A stretch of 64,000 bases of DNA from Ailurus styani. Its lineage: Eukaryota > Chordata > Mammalia > Carnivora > Ailuridae. Location: the NCBI GenBank assembly GCA_002007465.1, contig LNAC01000003.1:12793821-12857820 (forward strand). The letters run 5' to 3'. Positions 58,571 to 64,000 of this stretch are shown here, piece after piece. Within the stretch, counting starts at the first letter, position 1. Every line of letters starts with the position of its first letter. The position numbers were made by a program, and so were the translations under genes. The notes beneath the pieces were generated by a model that searched no databases, was not told the DNA's origin, and was given only the letters and a program-made list of their open reading frames with translations.

Positions 58571-58882
58571 GTAGTTTGATTTTTAAAGGGTTGAGGTTGA
58601 AGATTAAGATCCTAGTAAGAGTAATGTTCTAATTCCCAGAATATTTTTTTTTATTTCAAAGAAGAGACCTTGTTTTTTGAAGAGCCCTTTGTATGTGATT
58701 TTTTTAGTTTTTTTGAAAATTCAGCATTTGGCATCAAGATGTGTCTCTCTGAAGTCTCTAAGATATACAGGTTCTGTAGCTCACTACTGTGTAGTTTCAG
58801 TTATCAGGCAATGCAGCTACATGTATCTTCAGCAATGAGTTTTAGAGAAAAGAACATGAAATTAAAAGTTACAGGACATGAG

Positions 58883-59072
58883 GGGCACCTGAGTGGCTCA
58901 GTGGGTTAAGCCTCTGCCTTTGGCTCAGGTCGTGATCTTGGGGTCCTGGGATCGAGCCCCGCATTGGGCCCTCTGCTCAGCCGGGAGCCTGCTTCCTCCT
59001 CTCTCTCTGCCTGCCTCTCTGCCTACTTGTGATCTCTCTCTGTCAAATAAATAAATAAAAATCTTTAAAAAA
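58883..59072 (+). mobile_element. CAN-SINE (mustelid type), sense; host of a second SINE
   Basis: Sense SINE with head GGGCACCTGAGTGGCTCAGT and tail AAATAAATAAAAATC. The outer duplication AAAAGTTACAGGACATGAG (58864-58882) is matched with two changes at 59301-59319, beyond the second SINE. This copy was therefore there first and its tail was then the target. Confidence 0.95.
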
Positions 59073-59287
59073 GGGCGCCTAGGTGGCTCAGTGGCTTAAA
59101 GCCTCTGCCTTCGGCTCAGGTCATGATCTCAGGGTCCTGGGATCGAGGCCCGCATCGGGCTCCCTGCTCAGCGGGGAGCCTGCTTCCTCCTTTCTCTCTC
59201 TGCCTGCCTCTCTGCCTACTTGTGATCTGATCTCTCTCTCTCTGTGTCAAATAAATAAATAAAATCTTAAAAAAATAAAAAAATAAA
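59073..59287 (+). mobile_element. CAN-SINE (young mustelid type) inserted in another SINE's tail
   Basis: A second sense SINE, from GGGCGCCTAGGTGGCTCAGT to a TAAAAAAATAAAAAA-type tail. Its own 16-bp duplication AAAAATCTTTAAAAAA lies at 59057-59072 and 59288-59303 and is derived from the tail of the first SINE. The order of events is therefore certain. Confidence 0.95.
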
Positions 59288-59319
59288 AAAAATCTTTAAA
59301 AAAAGTTATGGGACATGAG

Positions 59320-60708
59320 TTTGAGGTCAAGTTCAATTATTTACTGTAGGCAAAATTGTATGTGATTATGTATATGTTATTTAAACTTTCACATTTTAGT
59401 TTCCTTATCTGAAAATGAGGATGATAATTATGACACATATCAATAAGGTCATTACTTTGACAAAGAAGTGATCAATGAGAATTTTACTCATACCCTTTAT
59501 GAACTGTAATTTGCAAAGTAAACCCTACTGATGCTTTGAGAAAAGTTATATCAAATTGACAGTTTGACAGTTAAAATTATTTTGAAAATTATTTTCATAT
59601 CACAGCTAGTGTCTTATGTAGCAATATAAGACCATGAAAGGAAAATGAGTAAGAATCTGTTCTTTTTAGATGGCAGCTATTATAACTCAGCATATGGGAA
59701 GTTTGAATGAAATTTAAGCCATTAATAAAAATAAAAATAAGATATTTTGGTTTTCAATTCATTATACAATATATACAGCACCATTCCAATGCAATGACTT
59801 GTTGTACTAACATTTTACCTAACAGAGAAAATTCCATTGCAGGTCTTATCATGGAATTGATTGATTTATTTATCACAGAGAGGAGAGTTACATTTTAATA
59901 AACTTCATTCGAAATTTATTAGGACGTCAAAACTTCAAAAGAACTGAGCCATTCTAGTTTCAATAGTTAAAAATCATTTTGACAATTCAATGAATTCCTA
60001 ATGCAGTTTGAAATTTTAATCTGTGAAGAATTTCTCAGAGAAATTCCTTAATATTTCACTATTGAAAGCCATTTGGAATTTATAGTAACACTGAAATGCA
60101 ACCTAAAATGATCCATAGCAGCAGTTATGATGATAAGATAGGCTCAAAATATATCTTATTTGTATTTTCTCTCTCCCTTACAATAAAAAATAAAGGCTTG
60201 AAAACTCTTAGTATCACCTGGGAATGCTATTTGAATTGATGTAAGGTTTTCTAGGAAAGATCATGGTAAAAAGAGCAAATAGAAGCACCCAAGAATCATA
60301 CTGGATCATTTTACCCGACTGCAGTGAACACAGCAGAGAACTGGACATGTCAATGGTGAGAGATGAGAGGAACCAGAAAGGTTGGAGGAAACAGTTGGCA
60401 AACTTGGAAAACTGATTAAATCTGGATTTGTGTATAGTTAGAAAACAATGAAAAGGACAGGTAATACTGTGGCTAAGGAAATGATGGATATAGCAATGCT
60501 GTTAAGAAAAGAGAAACAAAAGTCAAGAAAGGGTGTGAAAAGAGTTTTTAGGTAGGTCAAGAAAAGGATATTTTAAAATCCACAAACCTAGGAAAGAGAA
60601 CATAAGAACAATGCCTATACTAGAATATAATGCAAACACTAGTCAATCAGCTTAGAGGCTCTTGACATGGAAGAGATGTGTGGAGAACTGGAGGAAAATA
60701 AAAAAAAA
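59320..60708. other. Unique AT-rich non-coding DNA
   Basis: No gene is recognised. A short phrase near 60200-60225 ('agtatcacctgggaatgc') hints at a MER5 crumb only. Confidence 0.4.
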
Positions 60709-60727
60709 TAAACATATTCTGGTTCTT

Positions 60728-60877
60728 TTTCTTTTTAAGATTTTATCTGAGAGAGAGAGTGCACAAGTTGGGGGCAGGGGCAGAGAGAGACCCCGACCAG
60801 GGCTCTATCCCAGGACCCTGAGATCATGACCTGAACCCAAGACAGATGCTTAACTGACTGAACCACTCAGGCACCCC
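60728..60877 (-). mobile_element. CAN-SINE, antisense, internally shortened
   Basis: Antisense SINE of only about 150 bp: the TTATTTATTT part and the segment with CAGGGAGCCTGATG are missing. Target-site words TAAACATATTCTGGTTCTT (60709-60727) and TAAACATATTTGGTTCTT (60878-60895) agree apart from a CT/T difference. Confidence 0.93.
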
Positions 60878-60895
60878 TAAACATATTTGGTTCTT

Positions 60896-62525
60896 AAAAA
60901 ACATCAGTTTGATATTAAATAGAGGTGAGAACTAAAAAACAAATCTGGGAATCTTTATAAGAGAGAACATAGTTAAAATCTTGGGAATCATTGACAATTA
61001 TGATGGAGTAGGTATATATAAGGAAAGTGATTGTTGCAGCTGCCAAGACTTCTGTCACAAATGGTAGGCACAGGAGACCTGATGGGAAAGGAATGGACCC
61101 ATATGAAGGGGGCTATGCTTGAGTGGAGTCTTATTATAAAGAGGATATCTTTTTAACAGGCAATAGATGTGACTGATAAATGTAATACAATTGGTAGGAA
61201 AGGGAAGGGAAAAGCCAAACGTCAGCTTTGAAGGGGTGGGTCATTGCTTTCCGTTGTAGGAAGGTCACTAAAACTTGAACATCTGGATAAAGTGGAGGAA
61301 CACTGTGAAGATGCTGCCATGGTTATGACAGAAACTTAGGTGAATTAAAAAAAAAACAACAAAACCCAGACCAAAACAACACCTTGCAGCTTGTGCGAAA
61401 CCGAATGCTTCAGGACTTTGCAGGGGAAAGAAACGAAAGGGCGGTGAGCGAGACGCTGTGAACTCAGATCCCTCAGTACGATGACAAGAGACAAGAGGGT
61501 TGGGGATTTATGAAGCATATCAAGAGGTTAGATGCAAATAAGATCTTAGTTTTGTTGGCAGACCTAGAACTTTGTTGTTGTTGTTCGCTTGTTCTAATTA
61601 AAATTTTTGGAAGACACCTGGCCCATAGAGCAAATTTCAGATCAGAAAACAGTAGAGTAGCTTGTATGTAATGAGGAGCTGAGGCTGAGTGTATGTCGAG
61701 TTAAAATGCTCTCATTTGATCTTCCTCTTCACATAAAAAAATGCAGTAAGATGAATTAAGTTTGACAGAAAGCCACAAATAAACTAAGTAAACTCCAGCA
61801 AAACACTTACATACCCTCAATATATCTAGTTGCTACAATTCTCTTTGAAGAATCAAATGAATTAAATGAAATAATGCATATATTTCTGTATATATTTTCT
61901 ATAGTATATATATGCTATATGTATACACAAACACACGTATCCTTATAAGAATATATAAGTATATTCTTCATGTATAGCTTTCTGGAAATAAGAAAGCGTC
62001 TATATAAGAAGACATATAAAATGCTGTGTTTTATTCATTATTCATTTTAATATGTTGATGAGACAAATTTACTAACCTTGATATCATTCTTTCTTAGTGA
62101 AGTAAATGAAATTATTGTTGGACCTCTTATTCTGGATAGAAATGCCACCTACTAAAATTAAACTTACCATCTTTAAGGATATTAATAGGCAGGTACTAGT
62201 GAGCATTAAAATAAAACAGAATATTTTAAGATTGGAATCCTAATCCTAATCCGTTATCCTAACAGACATTCTAGTATGTATTTTCTGGTCTATAAATTCT
62301 CTTTTGTTAGCACAATGCACATCTTATGGTGACACAAAATGAGGTTTTACCTACATTAATTATTCCTAGAAGAACTTACGGGATCTGCATCGTAGAATAT
62401 CATTTCTATTTATAATAGTTAACATAATAAGAAACAATGCTTCAGCATCTTATATTAGTGTTTTAAAGCAGAACTGTTTCCATTTTCGGTATCGTAGACC
62501 CCCATATTCTTTTCAGGACTCCATT
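60896..62525. other. Unique AT-rich non-coding DNA
   Basis: No gene or repeat is recognised. A slightly CpG-richer patch lies at 61390-61480. TA-rich low complexity lies at 61870-61940. Confidence 0.4.
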
Positions 62526-62540
62526 GGATAAGAATTTTCT

Positions 62541-62742
62541 TTTTTAAAGATTTTTTATTTATTTATTTGACACAGAGAGAGAGATTACAAGTAGGCAGAG
62601 AGGCAGGCAGAGAAACAGGGAGAGGAGGAAGCAGGCTCCCTGCTGAGCAGAGAGCCCGATGCGGGCCTCGATCCCAGGATGCTGAGATCATGACCTGAGC
62701 CGAAAGCAGAGGCTTTAACCCACTGAGCCACCCAGGCGCCCC
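62541..62742 (-). mobile_element. CAN-SINE (young mustelid type), antisense
   Basis: Full-length, near-consensus antisense SINE with complete head GAGCCACCCAGGCGCCCC. The 15-bp duplication GGATAAGAATTTTCT is perfect at 62526-62540 and 62743-62757. Confidence 0.97.
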
Positions 62743-62757
62743 GGATAAGAATTTTCT

Positions 62758-63414
62758 AATCTGGTGAGAGGGTAGATGAAAAGAAATACATATACAGAAA
62801 TACCTTAAAACTATTTAACTTTTTCAAATATGACATTTAATATGCTCATTGTATAAAGTCTCAAGATATGAAGTAGGAAGTAAAATTCTTACAATTCCAA
62901 CCACTGTTAACATCTACACATCTACACACATGTCCTTCCAATATTTCTTCTATCCTAAACACAGGCATATATTTTTATTTATATGGCAGGGATTTCACTA
63001 AATAAAAAAAATTTACATCCTCTTTCTTGCATAACACTATATGAGTTTTTATGATACTATTAAGAAAAGAGAAACCTTCATAAACATCACTGTACTTGCT
63101 ATAGAACTCTACTAGAATTATGTTCCAATTTATTTAACTAACCCTCTGTCATTAGATACCAGACCATCTGTTTGTTATTCATTCAAAATATTCCCTGATG
63201 ACCAAAGGGGGAAAATTTTTTCTGTGAAAAACAGACTAAAAAATGTATCTAATGAAATCACAATTTATTCAAATATATTATTCATATTAAAATACTTCTA
63301 GTTTATAAAACTTCAGAGGCATTTTGGGAGACTTAAAGTGTACACACATTTGCTGTGTTTGCTATGATTATTAGTCAATAGACTCCAAAGGCTATTGCTA
63401 AATTTGCAGTTCAG
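62758..63414. other. Unique AT-rich non-coding DNA
   Basis: No gene or repeat is recognised. It leads up to the exon-like frame that starts at 63415. Confidence 0.4.
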
Positions 63415-63741
63415 GTGCTACACCCATTCATTAGCTGTCTTGCTGCAATGATCAATACTATTTTTCAGTTGGTAAACATCTCGCCATCTGTGATAATGGA
63501 CAAACCTTTCCCAGTATACTCTAGTTCTGGAGAAACATCAGAGAAGGATCAGCACGTTGGACAGAGAAGATTCACCAAGACAACTTTAAAAAGTGATCAC
63601 ACATCCAATTTGACAAAAAAATCCTCGTTTGATTATGAAACAAAAATGAGAAACTTCACCTTAAATTCAAAACAAGCCTCCAAAGAAACAAGCACGCAAA
63701 GAGTTGAACAAATTAACAATGACCCATGCAATCAGTACTGA
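63415..63741 (+). CDS. Unidentified 108-residue open frame, possible terminal exon
   Basis: A plus-strand frame of 108 residues ending in TGA at 63739-63741, in DNA where I recognise no repeat. A strong acceptor-like sequence CTATTTTTCAG ends at 63469. From there the frame is rich in Ser, Thr, Lys and Gln, polar and probably disordered (EKDQHVGQRRFTKTTLKSD and similar), without low-complexity bias. I do not recognise the protein. If real, the true exon probably begins at 63470 rather than at the first start codon. It may equally be accidental, since AT-rich DNA elsewhere in the window yields frames of this size. Confidence 0.25.
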   Translation: MLHPFISCLAAMINTIFQLVNISPSVIMDKPFPVYSSSGETSEKDQHVGQRRFTKTTLKSDHTSNLTKKSSFDYETKMRNFTLNSKQASKETSTQRVEQINNDPCNQY

Positions 63742-63837
63742 GATACTGTGTATTGACTATGGCATAAAAGCCAACAAACTTTCAGAGACTAGGGAAGCCT
63801 AATACCAGCCAGATGATGACGATAAAACTTGAAGCAA

Positions 63838-63995
63838 GGACCCTCTATTTAAATGCCAGCTTTCCCACTTCCTAGCAATGTGTTTTTGGGCTATGTTACC
63901 TAATCTCTCTGTGCCTCATATTCTCCATCTGTAAAATGTGAAAAACCTCCTGGGTTTACTGAAGAATTTAAATAAATTAAAATAGATTAAGTATT
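63838..63995 (+). mobile_element. MIR element, sense
   Basis: Sense MIR order: 'aatgccagctttcccacttc', 'ctagcaatgtgtttttgggc', 'tatgttacctaatctctctg', 'tgcctcatattctccatctg', 'taaaatgtgaaaaacctcct', 'gggtttactgaagaatttaa'. It matches 'ccggctctgccacttacta', 'agctgtgtgaccttgggc' and 'cctcagtttcctcatctgta'. Confidence 0.68.
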
Positions 63996-64000
63996 TATAA

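Noticed and set aside
61420..61450. Second ISRE-like cluster (GAAA words near GAAAGAAACGAAAG)
   Set aside because: The spacing of the GAAA units does not fit GAAANNGAAA, so it is not a convincing IRF site.
1..64000. CRISPR array, operon, plasmid, prophage or biosynthetic cluster
   Set aside because: No spaced direct repeats, no dense coding and no bacterial signals. The repeated words are dispersed SINEs.
1..64000. A previously undescribed multi-gene system
   Set aside because: Nothing in the window supports cooperating genes. Apart from two uncertain exon-like frames, it is intergenic or intronic mammalian DNA.

Overview
This window is nuclear DNA from a carnivore, most likely a mustelid or close relative. 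The evidence is about 25 copies of a tRNA-Lys-type CAN-SINE. Their shared consensus has a head like GGCGCCTGGGTGGCTCAG, a body with CTGCCTGCCTCTCTGCC and ACTTGTGATCTCTCTC, and an AATAAATAAAATCTT tail, which is the form I associate with mink, ferret, otter and badger genomes. The genus assignment is inference. Base composition is AT-rich, codon structure is absent almost everywhere, and there are no bacterial-type operons, CRISPR arrays or intact protein-coding genes. The window looks intergenic, or lies inside a very long intron.

Layout. 1-8.9 kb: unique AT-rich DNA with three SINEs, an antisense L1 tail (2.77-3.51 kb) and old hAT-Charlie relics, including a MER20-like copy. 8.9-14.2 kb: one decayed plus-strand L1, carrying ORF2 and the 3' UTR, into which three plus-strand SINEs, a minus-strand SINE and a solo LTR with 5-bp target-site duplications were inserted. 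This L1 also contains an assembly oddity: an exact 250-bp duplication flanking a 193-bp SINE segment bounded by single N bases. 14.6-15.5 kb: a GC-rich processed pseudogene recognised as BCL7C. 15.5-32 kb: mostly unique DNA with MIR, L2 and MER5 relics, a strong CTCF-like site beside a Z-DNA-type tract (24.2-24.4 kb), and a CpG-enriched stretch with a textbook ISRE (29-30.2 kb). 32.2-32.8 kb: an MLT1A-type LTR split by a SINE. 33-48 kb: SINEs, an L1 3' end with a long CA tract, and unique DNA. 49.4-50.7 kb: a long antisense L2. 53-57.2 kb: L2, antisense L1 tail, sense L1 3' end. 58.3-62.7 kb: SINEs, including one inserted into the tail of another. 63.4-63.7 kb: an unexplained 109-codon open frame beside a good splice-acceptor-like sequence.

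Function. There is no set of cooperating genes here. The history visible is one of layered retrotransposition: very old MIR and L2, then L1M, MLT1 and MER elements, then older CAN-SINEs, then young lineage-specific SINEs with perfect target-site duplications. The items with possible present-day function are the CTCF-like and ISRE-like motifs and the two candidate exons. All repeat family names come from recognition of consensus sequences from memory, not from a database search, and the boundaries of old elements are approximate.
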